Of a stretch of DNA of 64,000 nucleotides, positions 8,223-15,719 are shown piece after piece. Source of the DNA: Leptospira wolffii serovar Khorat str. Khorat-H2 (GTDB lineage: Bacteria > Spirochaetota > Leptospiria > Leptospirales > Leptospiraceae). Under the pieces are notes generated by a model that was not told the origin of the DNA, searched no databases, and saw only the letters and a list, made by a program, of their open reading frames with translations. Positions within the stretch are counted from its first letter, which is position 1. Each line of letters starts with the position of its first letter. Both the position numbers and the translations under genes were made by a program. The stretch covers positions 1 through 64,000 of the forward strand of contig NZ_AKWX02000013.1 in assembly GCF_000306115.2 (NCBI RefSeq), written 5' to 3'.

Positions 8223-8363
8223 GCCTAACGACCAAGGTGTTCCGACGTTTGCGATGGCACGAGTTTGCTCATGCAAACGAAGTGACTGAAGCAAATGTGG
8301 CGTAGCCCAAGCGAGAGTTGCGTAAGCAAGCTCGAAGCGCTGCGGAAGCACCGATAGTTATGC
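8223..8363 (-). other. attC-like site of cassette 6
   Basis: Core ends GCCTAAC (8223-8229) and GTTATGC (8357-8363), 141 bp. Same subtype as the cassette 9 site. Confidence 0.8.
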
Positions 8364-8377
8364 GAAGTAAGCGTCTA

Positions 8378-8845
8378 TTAAGCAAAAAATCTTCTACCAA
8401 TTCCGAAATTAATTAATTTAGTTTCTTCAATATTGACTTTAATTAAATCGGCTTTAAATTTATTGTTTCTACAAGAAATCAAATAGTCATATCTTTCTTT
8501 CGCATTCTTCCAATATTTCCTTTCATAACTCGTCAGTGGAAGGGCCATAATCTGATCTTTCTGATTCTTTATCCTCTTTGGATTAAATAATGAAACTTCT
8601 ACTATAGGATTCGCCGTTTCAATAGTTCCATTATAGTCCATTAATCCAATTTCAAAATGACTATTAAATTGTTCTACAAAATCAATTTTATCTAATATGG
8701 CCTCACCGTTTCTTTTGGTTTTTGGAAACAAAATAGAATAAGAGTTCTTACTTCCAGAAAAGACTTCAAACTGAATAATGATTTCTTCAAGATTCATTGA
8801 ATTTTTACAATTCAATTTAATATGTAAATTGTCAGGGAAAATCAT
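8378..8845 (-). CDS. Hypothetical protein, cassette 6
   Basis: Protein of 155 residues, unrecognised. The first 90 residues alternate short strands (HIKLNC, EIIIQFEVFSG, YSILFP), suggesting a beta-sandwich. The C-terminal part is charged and helical (LTSYERKYWKNAKERYDYLISC). No signal peptide or membrane segment. ATG 49 bp from the attC boundary. AT-rich, single gene of its cassette. Confidence 0.7.
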   Translation of the reverse strand: MIFPDNLHIKLNCKNSMNLEEIIIQFEVFSGSKNSYSILFPKTKRNGEAILDKIDFVEQFNSHFEIGLMDYNGTIETANPIVEVSLFNPKRIKNQKDQIMALPLTSYERKYWKNAKERYDYLISCRNNKFKADLIKVNIEETKLINFGIGRRFFA

Positions 8846-8894
8846 ATACCCAATTTCTATATTTACTTGTTAAAATAAATTTGTAGCTTATTTC

Positions 8895-9048
8895 GCATAA
8901 CGACCAAGGGTTGGCGACGTTTCGCGAGTGCGTTAGCACTTGGCGCGAGACTTGCTTTGCAAGACGAGTGACAAAGCGAAATGTGGCGAAGCCTGGAGCG
9001 AGGGCGCGTAAAGCGACCCGAAGCGTAACGCCAAGCCGAAAGTTATAC
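8895..9048 (-). other. attC-like site of cassette 5
   Basis: Core ends GCATAAC (8895-8901) and GTTATAC (9042-9048), 154 bp. Closest to the cassette 15 site in its right half (GCGTAACGCCAAGCCGA). Confidence 0.8.
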
Positions 9049-9060
9049 GCAGTGGAGACG

Positions 9061-10116
9061 TTAAAAACCTAGTTTATTATAGGCTTTCAACAATCTAATA
9101 GTATCATAGCCATCGATAATAGAGAAATATTTTAGATCATGTATTCGTGACGCATATGCACGCATTAAACTTCTAACTTGCGGCGTTATCTCATGGCAAT
9201 GTTGAATAATTGCTATTTTTACTGGCTCAGAAAAAAGACGATCAATTTGGTCAGAATTTTTCCCGAGGTGTTTTAGAGTCATCGGGCTGAAGTTCGCTGG
9301 TCCTTTGAAAAGAAATGCTGTCGGCGTTTTGCTCTTTTTAAACGTAACATTGCTAGAGAATAAGTCTGATTTTTCGCCTCCCCAATCTTTTGGTACAGTA
9401 TTTTCTCCGATTATTTCTGCGAATGCATGCTTTATATCTTTCTCTGGAATCGATTTTAATTTCGTCAAAACAGGTCTCGTTGTCTCTTTATCGGTTACAT
9501 CAAAAACTTTGGCGAATGAATCAATTGATCCTATCGACAACTCCCCATAATCAAATATAGGAGAAATCATTGTTGCTTTGCCTTCGTCAACATGAAGATC
9601 ACCTATAATATATGGTCTTGCCTTTACTTCGTTTTTTTCTACTGATTCAATGTAAGCTAATGAATATAATCTAGAATTTCCAGAAAGCCTACCCCAAGCT
9701 GAATCGGTCATTAATTTTCCGGGATGATATAAAATTCTCAATTTCCTATTATTATCAAATTCAATTTTTGTATGAATTTCTGCAACTGCATCGACAGGCA
9801 AATCTTTATATTGTTTCTTATATTTAGCTAGTCCTGAGCAGTAAAAGTGATGATATATTTGAAATATAGAACCATTCGATATTTTGCCTTTGACTAACAA
9901 TTCCTCATAAGAGGGAAAATTGCTACATGAGATATACTTTTCTAACTCTTCTTTCAACAAATTTCGGCTTATACTCGCTGGCGAGAGAGGGCTTACTGTC
10001 CCGGTAACGCTAAGTAGGCTATTAGCCGCATTTACCACATTTACAGTCCCTAGTAATTGCGAGATTCGATCTGGATTTAAATACCAAGCAGTAATTCTGA
10101 TATTTTGATTATCCAT
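9061..10116 (-). CDS. Hypothetical protein, cassette 5
   Basis: Protein of 351 residues, the largest single-gene cassette product here; family not recognised. The N-terminal half (1-200) is mixed alpha/beta. The C-terminal half is a distinct compact region: a strand-rich segment (TAFLFKGP, about 268-275), then helices around IDRLF and a hydrophobic strand KIAIIQHCHEI, ending with FSIIDGYDTIRLLKAYNK. Histidine and cysteine are clustered in IIQHCHEIT. ATG only 16 bp from the attC boundary, with GGAG as ribosome binding site, so transcription must come from upstream. Confidence 0.75.
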   Translation of the reverse strand: MDNQNIRITAWYLNPDRISQLLGTVNVVNAANSLLSVTGTVSPLSPASISRNLLKEELEKYISCSNFPSYEELLVKGKISNGSIFQIYHHFYCSGLAKYKKQYKDLPVDAVAEIHTKIEFDNNRKLRILYHPGKLMTDSAWGRLSGNSRLYSLAYIESVEKNEVKARPYIIGDLHVDEGKATMISPIFDYGELSIGSIDSFAKVFDVTDKETTRPVLTKLKSIPEKDIKHAFAEIIGENTVPKDWGGEKSDLFSSNVTFKKSKTPTAFLFKGPANFSPMTLKHLGKNSDQIDRLFSEPVKIAIIQHCHEITPQVRSLMRAYASRIHDLKYFSIIDGYDTIRLLKAYNKLGF

Positions 10117-10132
10117 ATAATTTCTCCATTGC

Positions 10133-10275
10133 GTATAACGACCGAGCCTTGCTGACGTTTTGCGTTGGCACGAGTTTGCCCTGCAAACGAAGTGACAGTA
10201 GCAAAATGTGCCGAAGGCCGGAGCGAGAGTCGCGTTAGCGAGCTCGAAGCGCAGCAGCAGAGGCGAAAGTTAAGC
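10133..10275 (-). other. attC-like site of cassette 4
   Basis: Core ends GTATAAC (10133-10139) and GTTAAGC (10269-10275), 143 bp. Nearly identical to the cassette 10 site. Confidence 0.8.
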
Positions 10276-10564
10276 GAAGTTCCGCCTCAAATACGATGCA
10301 ATTTAATATATTTTGCTATCTGGATAAGAGTCCAATAGTATCCAAATTTACTAACACTGAAAGATCGCGCTCCCCTTTCGGGATTGGATCAAATGTAAAC
10401 ATGAGCTTCCGCAAGGCGCATAAATACCGAGATGCAATACCCTGGCAACGGCACCAGCTTACATTGGGGAGCGCTCTAAAGCTACAAGATTTACTATGCT
10501 TAGCAAATGAATCCACACACTTCCGAGCTTCTAAAAATATGAAAACAAATTCCGGCGGAATTTT
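10276..10564 (-). repeat. Gene-less repeat cassette, copy R5 (cassette 4)
   Basis: 289-bp copy of the R4/R5 subfamily. The hairpin is TGGAT-AAGA-GTCCA, with one stem base changed to a T-G wobble. The long-range stem is intact. A 127-aa frame that spans this copy and its neighbour's attC is not kept in other copies. Confidence 0.8.
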
Positions 10565-10732
10565 GCTTAACGACGTTGGCTTGCCGACGTTGGCGACTCT
10601 GAGCCTCGAAGAGGCGTTAGAGCCAGGCGCGACCTTTTGCCAAGCAAAAGTCGTGACTGGAGCCAATGTGCCGAAGGCCAAGCAAGGGTTGCGAAGCAAG
10701 CCCGAAGCGATGCGGCAAGTTGGCAGTTAAGC
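10565..10732 (-). other. attC-like site of cassette 3
   Basis: Core ends GCTTAAC (10565-10571) and GTTAAGC (10726-10732), 168 bp. Long subtype shared with 329-497, again between two tandem repeat cassettes. Confidence 0.8.
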
Positions 10733-11020
10733 GAAGTTACGCCTCAAACACGTTGCAATTTAATTCAATTTCACTACTTGGACGAAAGTCCAATAGTATG
10801 AAATTCCCTTATTCCAAAGTATCGCGCTCCCCTTTCGGGATTGGATAAAATGGAACCATAAGCTTCCGCAGGACGCTTAAATATCAAGATGCAATCCCTG
10901 GCGACGGCACCAGCTCGCATTGGGGAGCGCTAAAACTCTGAAAAATTTCCTATGTTTTAGAACCGAATCCGCACGCTTCCGAGCTTCTAAAAATAAAAAA
11001 ACAAAATCCGGCGGAATTTC
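10733..11020 (-). repeat. Gene-less repeat cassette, copy R6 (cassette 3)
   Basis: 288-bp copy, almost identical to R1 over its length. In tandem with R5 and directly downstream of the mer cassette's attC. Confidence 0.8.
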
Positions 11021-11182
11021 GCTTAACGAACTAGCTAACCGACGTAGGCTGGCCCTGAGCCTCGTAGAGGCGTTAGGGATTGGCACGAGGCTTGCGTAAG
11101 CAAGAGGAGTGCCAAAAGCCTATGTGCCGAAGGCCGAGCGAGGGCGCAAGTCCCGAAGCGAAGTGGTTAGCGGCAGTTGTGC
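11021..11182 (-). other. attC-like site of the mer cassette (cassette 2)
   Basis: Core ends GCTTAAC (11021-11027) and GTTGTGC (11176-11182), 162 bp. The right core matches the GTTGTGC that starts the cassette on the minus strand at 15579-15585, as expected for one circularisable unit. The inner boxes GCTAACC / GGTTAGC differ from all other sites in the array, suggesting a separate origin. Confidence 0.75.
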
Positions 11183-11235
11183 GATGGGCAGAGCGCCTCT
11201 TCTGATTTTTTTTCCAAATTCTTAACCCCGCCCCC
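11176..11235 (+). repeat. Left inverted repeat of the mer unit
   Basis: Pairs with 15523-15585. Conserved blocks are GTTGTGCGA, GGCAGAGCGCC and AATTCTTAACCCCGCCCCC, separated by an unconserved T-rich stretch of about 20 bp. The outer end coincides exactly with the cassette core site. Confidence 0.75.
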
Positions 11236-11239
11236 TCTT

Positions 11240-11272
11240 AACCGCTGTAGCACAGGAGGTGCGAAAGCGGTT
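11240..11272 (-). other. Hairpin downstream of merA
   Basis: AACCGCT...AGCGGTT with an inner GCAC / GTGC stem, 15 bp past the merA stop. It lacks a following T-run in the minus direction, so it is at best a weak or factor-dependent terminator. Confidence 0.4.
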
Positions 11273-11286
11273 CGATTATTTGATTG

Positions 11287-12939
11287 TTAGCTGGCACAGC
11301 AACTCAGTTTTGATACATCCTTTCCGAACGTTATAGCTGCTAATTTGATGCCTTCTCCCAAAGTCAAATAAGGGTAGAAACTGTCTGCTAAGTCTTTCAC
11401 CATTATTCCGTATTTGATTGCCATACTTAATTGTTGTATGAGTTCTCCACCTTCGGGTGCGACTACTCTTGCACCTATAAGTTTGTCAGTTTCCGAGTTA
11501 CGAATGAGTTTGATGAAACCCCTTGTGTCGTTGGCTGCTATGGCTCTCGGTACGTCTTTCAATTCCAATTTTGACACTTCAAACGGAATGCCTTTTGATT
11601 CTGCCTGTGCTTCATCTAAACCTGCCCCTGCAATTTGTGGGTCAGTAAACACCACCCAAGGTAAAGAAGAATAATCGGCTTTATTATCTGTTCCTGAGAA
11701 CGCATTTTCAACGGCAATTTTACCTTCAAAAGCGGCTGTATAAACAAATGCAGGGGTGTTGGTTACGTCACCTGCTGCGTAAATGTTAGGTAGATTGGTT
11801 TCCATTTTTTCATTTACAGCGATATGTCCGCTTTTGGTGAGTTCCAAACCAATGTTATCTAACCCTAATTGGCTTGTATTGGCTTTTGTGCCTGTGGCAA
11901 TTACTACCTTACCTTTTTCTATAATTTGCGTAAATGAACCGTCAGGACATTTACAGTGAATGATGGTTTCATTCCCTTGTTTCTCGAATTTCACGGCTCT
12001 GAAATTAGGTAAGATTTCAATGCCTTCTTTTCGCATTTGGGTTTCCAATGCTTCACTGATGTCTGGGGTTTGTGTCCGTAGAACACGGTCGGTAAATTCA
12101 ATGATTCGGACTTTAACGCCTAAACGATTGTACGCCATTGCAATTTCCAAACCTATGTAACCTGCTCCCATAATGGTCAAGCTTTCGGGTTTTTCTTCCA
12201 AGTCGAAAAGGGAAACGTTGGTCAAGTAGTCAATTTTGTCCAATCCTTCAATAGTCGGAATGTTGGTCGTAGCTCCCGCAGCAATTAAAAATTTGAAGGC
12301 TTTGTATTCCTTGCCGTCAACTTCAATGATTTTATTGTCTTTGAAAGTTGCCCAACCTTTTAGCATAGTCAAGTTTTCAAAATCGCTTACCACATCCATA
12401 TATTTTTTCTCTTGAAGTGTGGCTACTAATTTTTTCTTGTCTTTGATGATTTGAGCGAAATCAATATCAACTCCTTTTGGCTTGATGCCTTCAAAGTTGG
12501 AATGTGTAGCGTGATAAGCCGACTCGCCTGCACGAATAAGATTTTTAGAAGGCACACAACCCACGTTGACACAAGTACCGCCAAAGTCCAAACCACCGTT
12601 TACCATTAAGGTCGATAAACCTAAACTTTCGGCTTTGATAGCTGCCGAAAATGCAGCCGAACCACCACCGATAATTATTAAATCAAATTGATTATTCCTA
12701 CTATTTCCATTTTCAGAAATTTCACTTTTTACACGATAGTTTTTTGTGCCGTTAATGGTATTGATGATTTCTTCTTTACTTGTTTTGGTAGGGTCAAAAG
12801 AACATTCACAAGTAGCTTTTGGGTAGCTCACATTGGCTTCTTTAACACCCTCATTTTGTGAAAGCATTTTTTTTATTCCTGTGGCACAATGGTCGCAGGT
12901 CATACCTGCAATTTCCAATTTTATTTTTTCTTCTTTCAT
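11287..12939 (-). CDS. merA: Mercuric reductase MerA
   Basis: 550-residue flavoprotein that reduces Hg(II) to volatile Hg(0) with NADPH in the cytoplasm. An N-terminal heavy-metal domain carries GMTC15DHC18. The FAD-binding GGGSAA lies near 91-96, the redox-active disulfide is GGTC123VNVGC128VPSKN, and the C-terminal Hg-binding pair is C547-C548 (KLSCCAS). All catalytic cysteines are intact and length is normal. Last gene of the mer operon, 30 bp after merB. The leader is A-rich without a Shine-Dalgarno sequence, typical of Bacteroidota and unlike the backbone genes; together with AT-richness this suggests transfer. Confidence 0.97.
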   Translation of the reverse strand: MKEEKIKLEIAGMTCDHCATGIKKMLSQNEGVKEANVSYPKATCECSFDPTKTSKEEIINTINGTKNYRVKSEISENGNSRNNQFDLIIIGGGSAAFSAAIKAESLGLSTLMVNGGLDFGGTCVNVGCVPSKNLIRAGESAYHATHSNFEGIKPKGVDIDFAQIIKDKKKLVATLQEKKYMDVVSDFENLTMLKGWATFKDNKIIEVDGKEYKAFKFLIAAGATTNIPTIEGLDKIDYLTNVSLFDLEEKPESLTIMGAGYIGLEIAMAYNRLGVKVRIIEFTDRVLRTQTPDISEALETQMRKEGIEILPNFRAVKFEKQGNETIIHCKCPDGSFTQIIEKGKVVIATGTKANTSQLGLDNIGLELTKSGHIAVNEKMETNLPNIYAAGDVTNTPAFVYTAAFEGKIAVENAFSGTDNKADYSSLPWVVFTDPQIAGAGLDEAQAESKGIPFEVSKLELKDVPRAIAANDTRGFIKLIRNSETDKLIGARVVAPEGGELIQQLSMAIKYGIMVKDLADSFYPYLTLGEGIKLAAITFGKDVSKLSCCAS

Positions 12940-12969
12940 CTTATTTTTTTAATTTATTTAGGACTATAC

Positions 12970-13581
12970 TTAACAACATTTCATTCCTATGTTTTTAGGC
13001 TCAAAGAAATCCTCAAGCGTCAATATTTTTCCATCAGGATTATTTTTTAACCATTGTTTTGCTGTTCTTTCGCTTGCAAAAAATGAAACGTGATTACATA
13101 GCGACCCTTTAATATTGCAGGTGTCAACAGATTCTAACCAAGAAATAAATAAAGGATAAGGAGTTGTCCATAATAGCTGACCTCCGTTTATTTGTAATTC
13201 GATGGGAGAGTTATCAATCGGGTCAGTTGAATGAACATTGGCTTCTACACCTAACCATTCAGCAAACAGAATGGCATCTACTACACACCATGTGTATAAC
13301 ATCTTACCATTTACAATAAAGCGATGTTTGGTAGGAACTGTAGATAGACCAGAAAATGCAATAATATTTCCTTGTACATCGGTTTCGCCCAGTTTATTCA
13401 AAATAGCGTCCGCTTTATCTTTGGACACTTTTATTAGTTTATAAAATCTGTTTTTAGATATAGAACTGCCTAGCATCAATTCTTGAAATATTCGTAAAAT
13501 AAAATCGCTATTCTTTATCTTAAATTCAGAAAAAAGAATGTCGTTTAATTGACCGTCAATATATTTTCGTTGATTTTTCAT
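12970..13581 (-). CDS. merB: Organomercurial lyase MerB
   Basis: 203-residue alkylmercury lyase that breaks carbon-mercury bonds (including methylmercury) and passes Hg(II) to MerA. Catalytic residues are visible as C99 and D102 in YTWCVVDAI and C162 in GSLCNHVSFFAS, matching the family's C96/D99/C159 with an offset of three. The N-terminal winged-helix-like part is present. It ends in CC, and the ATG at 13581 follows the lipoprotein gene by 19 bp. Its presence makes the operon broad-spectrum. Confidence 0.95.
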   Translation of the reverse strand: MKNQRKYIDGQLNDILFSEFKIKNSDFILRIFQELMLGSSISKNRFYKLIKVSKDKADAILNKLGETDVQGNIIAFSGLSTVPTKHRFIVNGKMLYTWCVVDAILFAEWLGVEANVHSTDPIDNSPIELQINGGQLLWTTPYPLFISWLESVDTCNIKGSLCNHVSFFASERTAKQWLKNNPDGKILTLEDFFEPKNIGMKCC

Positions 13582-13600
13582 AAGTTTTCTATTTGGGGTT

Positions 13601-13897
13601 TTACTGCAAACATGCTTTACTTCCTATAATATCGCCATCTGATACACTCCAGATATAAGAAAGACCATCTCCTGTTGCTGTAGCTGTTACTTTTGTGGTT
13701 GCCCCAATTGCAATGGTGCTTTGTTCCGCACTCAAATCTGTGTAAGAAATGGTCGAAGTACCTGTTGGGGTGGAAGAATTAGTACCGGGAGTTGAAGAAT
13801 TTGTTGGTTTTACTTCCGGTTCCTGTACTTCTTTATTACAACTAGCTACTATCATCCCGATAGTAACAATGCCTAAAATTAATTTTACAGTTTTCAT
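13601..13897 (-). CDS. Small lipoprotein inside the mer operon
   Basis: 98 residues from the ATG at 13897, one base after the merP stop codon; the longer open frame overlaps merP and is not used. Signal peptide MKTVKLILGIVTIGMIVASC with lipidated C20, then a Ser/Thr/Pro-rich linker (about 28-48) and the start of an Ig-like strand pattern (AIGATTKVTATATGDGLSYIWSV). It stops abruptly after DGDIIGSKACLQ, before a full Ig/PKD domain could be completed, so it is probably a truncated domain. Possible extra periplasmic mercury-binding role (C-terminal Cys), unproven. Confidence 0.7.
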   Translation of the reverse strand: MKTVKLILGIVTIGMIVASCNKEVQEPEVKPTNSSTPGTNSSTPTGTSTISYTDLSAEQSTIAIGATTKVTATATGDGLSYIWSVSDGDIIGSKACLQ

Positions 13898-13898
13898 A

Positions 13899-14246
13899 TT
13901 ATTTAGAATTTTCTTTAATGATTTCGGCTTTATAACCTGTTTTTTCAATTACTTTTATGATAGCTTCAGGATTTGTTTTGCTTGGGTCGTACTGGATAGT
14001 TGCCAAATCGCCTGGATATTCCACTTTGTGTTCAATAATGCCGTCCACTTCTTTGAGGGCATTTGAAATGTGGTTGGAGCAACCTGCACAAGTCATTCCC
14101 GTTATTTTCAATTTCAGGGTTTTACCTTCTTGCTGGTTTGTATTTGCTGTTTGTGCTTTACTGTCAGTCGGTTTGCAACATTGAGCATTAAGCTGAGCAA
14201 TTCCAATTAGGAACAAAGCACTCAATAGAATTAAATTCTTTTTCAT
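13899..14246 (-). CDS. merP: Periplasmic mercury-binding protein MerP-like
   Basis: 115 residues: a cleavable signal peptide (MKKNLILLSALFLIGIAQLNA), a QCCKPTDSK segment just after cleavage, and one heavy-metal-associated domain with GMTCAGC (residues about 50-56) and the usual strand-helix repeat to the C-terminus. It would scavenge Hg(II) in the periplasm and hand it to MerT. The extra CC pair after the signal peptide is a variation from classical MerP. No Shine-Dalgarno upstream. Co-operonic with merT and the lipoprotein gene. Confidence 0.88.
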   Translation of the reverse strand: MKKNLILLSALFLIGIAQLNAQCCKPTDSKAQTANTNQQEGKTLKLKITGMTCAGCSNHISNALKEVDGIIEHKVEYPGDLATIQYDPSKTNPEAIIKVIEKTGYKAEIIKENSK

Positions 14247-14293
14247 AGTATAATTATTTAATTAAGTTCTTAAATACGAGGGGCAAAAAAATA

Positions 14294-14905
14294 CTATTTC
14301 TTGCCAACCACTTTGTAACCTGTACCGTTGATGGCTTCTTCAATTTGAGCAAGACTCACTTTGGTTTGGTCAAATTCTACTTTGGCAGTCGCTTCTTCAT
14401 AAATCGCATCTACCTTAACAATGCCTGGCAATTTGTTCACATCATTTTCTACGTGTGAAGCACAACCATTGCAAGTCATTCCTTTTACATCAAAAGTTAC
14501 CGTTTGGATGTCAGAAGCATTGACGATTACAACTTCCTTGTTGTCGTTTGAAGGATAGAAAATGTGTGCGTAGTTCGGAAAAGCGAGCATCAAGGCTGCA
14601 AATACGGTTACAATTCCCAAGAATGTTTTGGTCTGCATAAAGGGTTTCTTTTCGTCTTCTTCGCAATCACATTGAATTTCTTCGGCTGTTCGTGGTTTGA
14701 GTTTCTGATACCAAGCAAAACCCAACACCAAAACAGTGATACCGATTAGATAAGGTCTTGCTGGTTCCATCCACGAAAATGTAGATGCCACTCCTGACGC
14801 TCCTGAAATAAGAGCCAATACAGGTGTAATGCAGCAAAGTGATGCTGCTACTGCCGTGAATACTCCTGCACCAATGTATGTTCCAGTGTTTTTCTTTTTA
14901 TCCAT
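14294..14905 (-). CDS. merT: Mercuric transporter with fused heavy-metal domain (MerTP type)
   Basis: 203 residues. The first membrane helix carries the Hg-binding pair C24-C25 (SLCCITPV). A second helix spans about 51-64 and is followed by a cytoplasmic CDC motif (C79, C81). A third helix lies at about 95-110. A fused MerP-like domain carries GMTC145NGC148. This fusion is known from Bacteroidota mer operons. It imports Hg(II) for reduction. The start ATG at 14905 has a good Shine-Dalgarno (AAAGGAG). First structural gene after the operator. Confidence 0.92.
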   Translation of the reverse strand: MDKKKNTGTYIGAGVFTAVAASLCCITPVLALISGASGVASTFSWMEPARPYLIGITVLVLGFAWYQKLKPRTAEEIQCDCEEDEKKPFMQTKTFLGIVTVFAALMLAFPNYAHIFYPSNDNKEVVIVNASDIQTVTFDVKGMTCNGCASHVENDVNKLPGIVKVDAIYEEATAKVEFDQTKVSLAQIEEAINGTGYKVVGKK

Positions 14906-14942
14906 AATAAATCTCCTTTAAAGTTCTATTTACTATTTAGAC

Positions 14943-14965
14943 AACCCTCTACATACTACAGGGTT
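14943..14965 (-). promoter_or_regulatory. MerR-type operator before merT
   Basis: Imperfect dyad AACCCT-N11-AGGGTT in the merR-merT gap, about 40 bp upstream of merT, the expected place for MerR control of the structural genes. Confidence 0.65.
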
Positions 14966-15034
14966 ACAAAAAAAAATGAATATTTTGCGTTTTTTGAGTC
15001 AGCAAAGAAAGGAAATAGATGTTTAAGGCTTGCT

Positions 15035-15416
15035 TCAGTCATTCAGTGCGGCCAAAATTGGGCAATCTACCGTAAGTTTTTTTTCACTGCATGATAAAGA
15101 TAAGTCATAAAGAATTTTTTTCATTTTTTTGAGCATAGTAATCTTATTCTGAATTTCATCAATTTTAATTTTAGCTTTTTTATTTACCGCGTTACAGGTA
15201 TTTTTATTAGAAACCTGTAAATTTAATAATTCGGATATTTCTTTTAAAGTAAAACCAAGTTGCTTTGCACTTTTTATAAATCTTAACCTTTTTACAGTAT
15301 CTTCGGAAAATATGCGGTACCCAGATTCAAGCCTTTCTAATGGTTTTATTAATTCTTTTCTTTCATAAAACCGGATAGTTTCAATATTTACTTCCGCCAA
15401 TTTTATAGGTATTCAT
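15035..15416 (-). pseudogene. merR: merR, frameshifted at its 5' end
   Basis: Hg(II)-responsive MerR regulator. All three mercury-binding cysteines are present: TCNAV, then SCSEKK and DCPIL towards the C-terminus. The natural start is the ATG at 15416, with AGGAGG seven to eight bases upstream. That frame encodes MNTYKIGGSKY and then stops. The rest (121 codons from a TTG at 15400, AEVNIETIRFYER onward) is in another frame. The family's N-terminus reads as MNTYKIGELAK..AEVN, so a short deletion has removed the first DNA-recognition helix and shifted frame. The product is likely non-functional or poorly made unless TTG initiation occurs. Confidence 0.75.
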
Positions 15417-15437
15417 TTAACTACCTCCTGTCCAACA

Positions 15438-15468
15438 ATATAATCTCTGTACTATAGTACAGAGTCAA
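15438..15468 (-). promoter_or_regulatory. merR promoter with operator palindrome
   Basis: On the minus strand: -35 TTGACT (15463-15468), 19-bp spacer, -10 TTATAT (15438-15443). The long 19-bp spacer is characteristic of MerR-controlled promoters. It is filled by a perfect 20-bp palindrome at 15445-15464 (CTCTGTACTA and its complement). Confidence 0.75.
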
Positions 15469-15496
15469 GGGTTTTACATGTTTTTTAGTTTTTTAA

Positions 15497-15516
15497 GCCC
15501 GACACGGATGTCGGGC
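15497..15516. other. Palindromic hairpin upstream of merR
   Basis: Perfect 8-bp stem GCCCGACA-CGGA-TGTCGGGC next to the right inverted repeat. No T-run follows it in either direction, so it is not a standard terminator. Confidence 0.5.
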
Positions 15517-15522
15517 GCTCTT

Positions 15523-15585
15523 GGGGGCGGGGTTAAGAATTTATTTTTATTCTGTAAAGTCTTGGCGCTCTGCCTTTCGCACAAC
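15523..15585 (-). repeat. Right inverted repeat of the mer unit
   Basis: Inverted partner of 11176-11235 with the blocks GTTGTGCGA, GGCAGAGCGCC and AATTCTTAACCCCGCCCCC. The outer end is the R' core of the cassette. Confidence 0.75.
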
Positions 15586-15719
15586 GACGTTGGCTTGCCG
15601 ACGTTTTGCAATGGCACGAGACTTGCTCTGCAAGGCGAGTGACAGACGCAAAATGTGCCGAAGGCCAAGCAAGGGTTGCGAAGCAAGCCCGAAGCGATGC
15701 GGCAAGTTGGCAGTTAAGC
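15579..15719 (-). other. attC-like site of cassette 1
   Basis: Core ends GCACAAC (15579-15585) and GTTAAGC (15713-15719), 141 bp. The left core is contributed by the mer cassette, showing recombination exactly between core sites. Confidence 0.8.

Noticed and set aside
10316..10699. 127-codon frame across R5 and the neighbouring attC
   Set aside because: It crosses a cassette boundary and is not kept in R1, R2, R3, R6 or R7.
329..10732. CRISPR array or tRNA-like cluster as explanation of the repeats
   Set aside because: Repeats are 140-170 bp with gene-sized spacers and integron core ends; no tRNA anticodon arm or 30-bp direct repeats.
15497..15516. Perfect hairpin as a terminator
   Set aside because: No T-run on either strand follows the stem.
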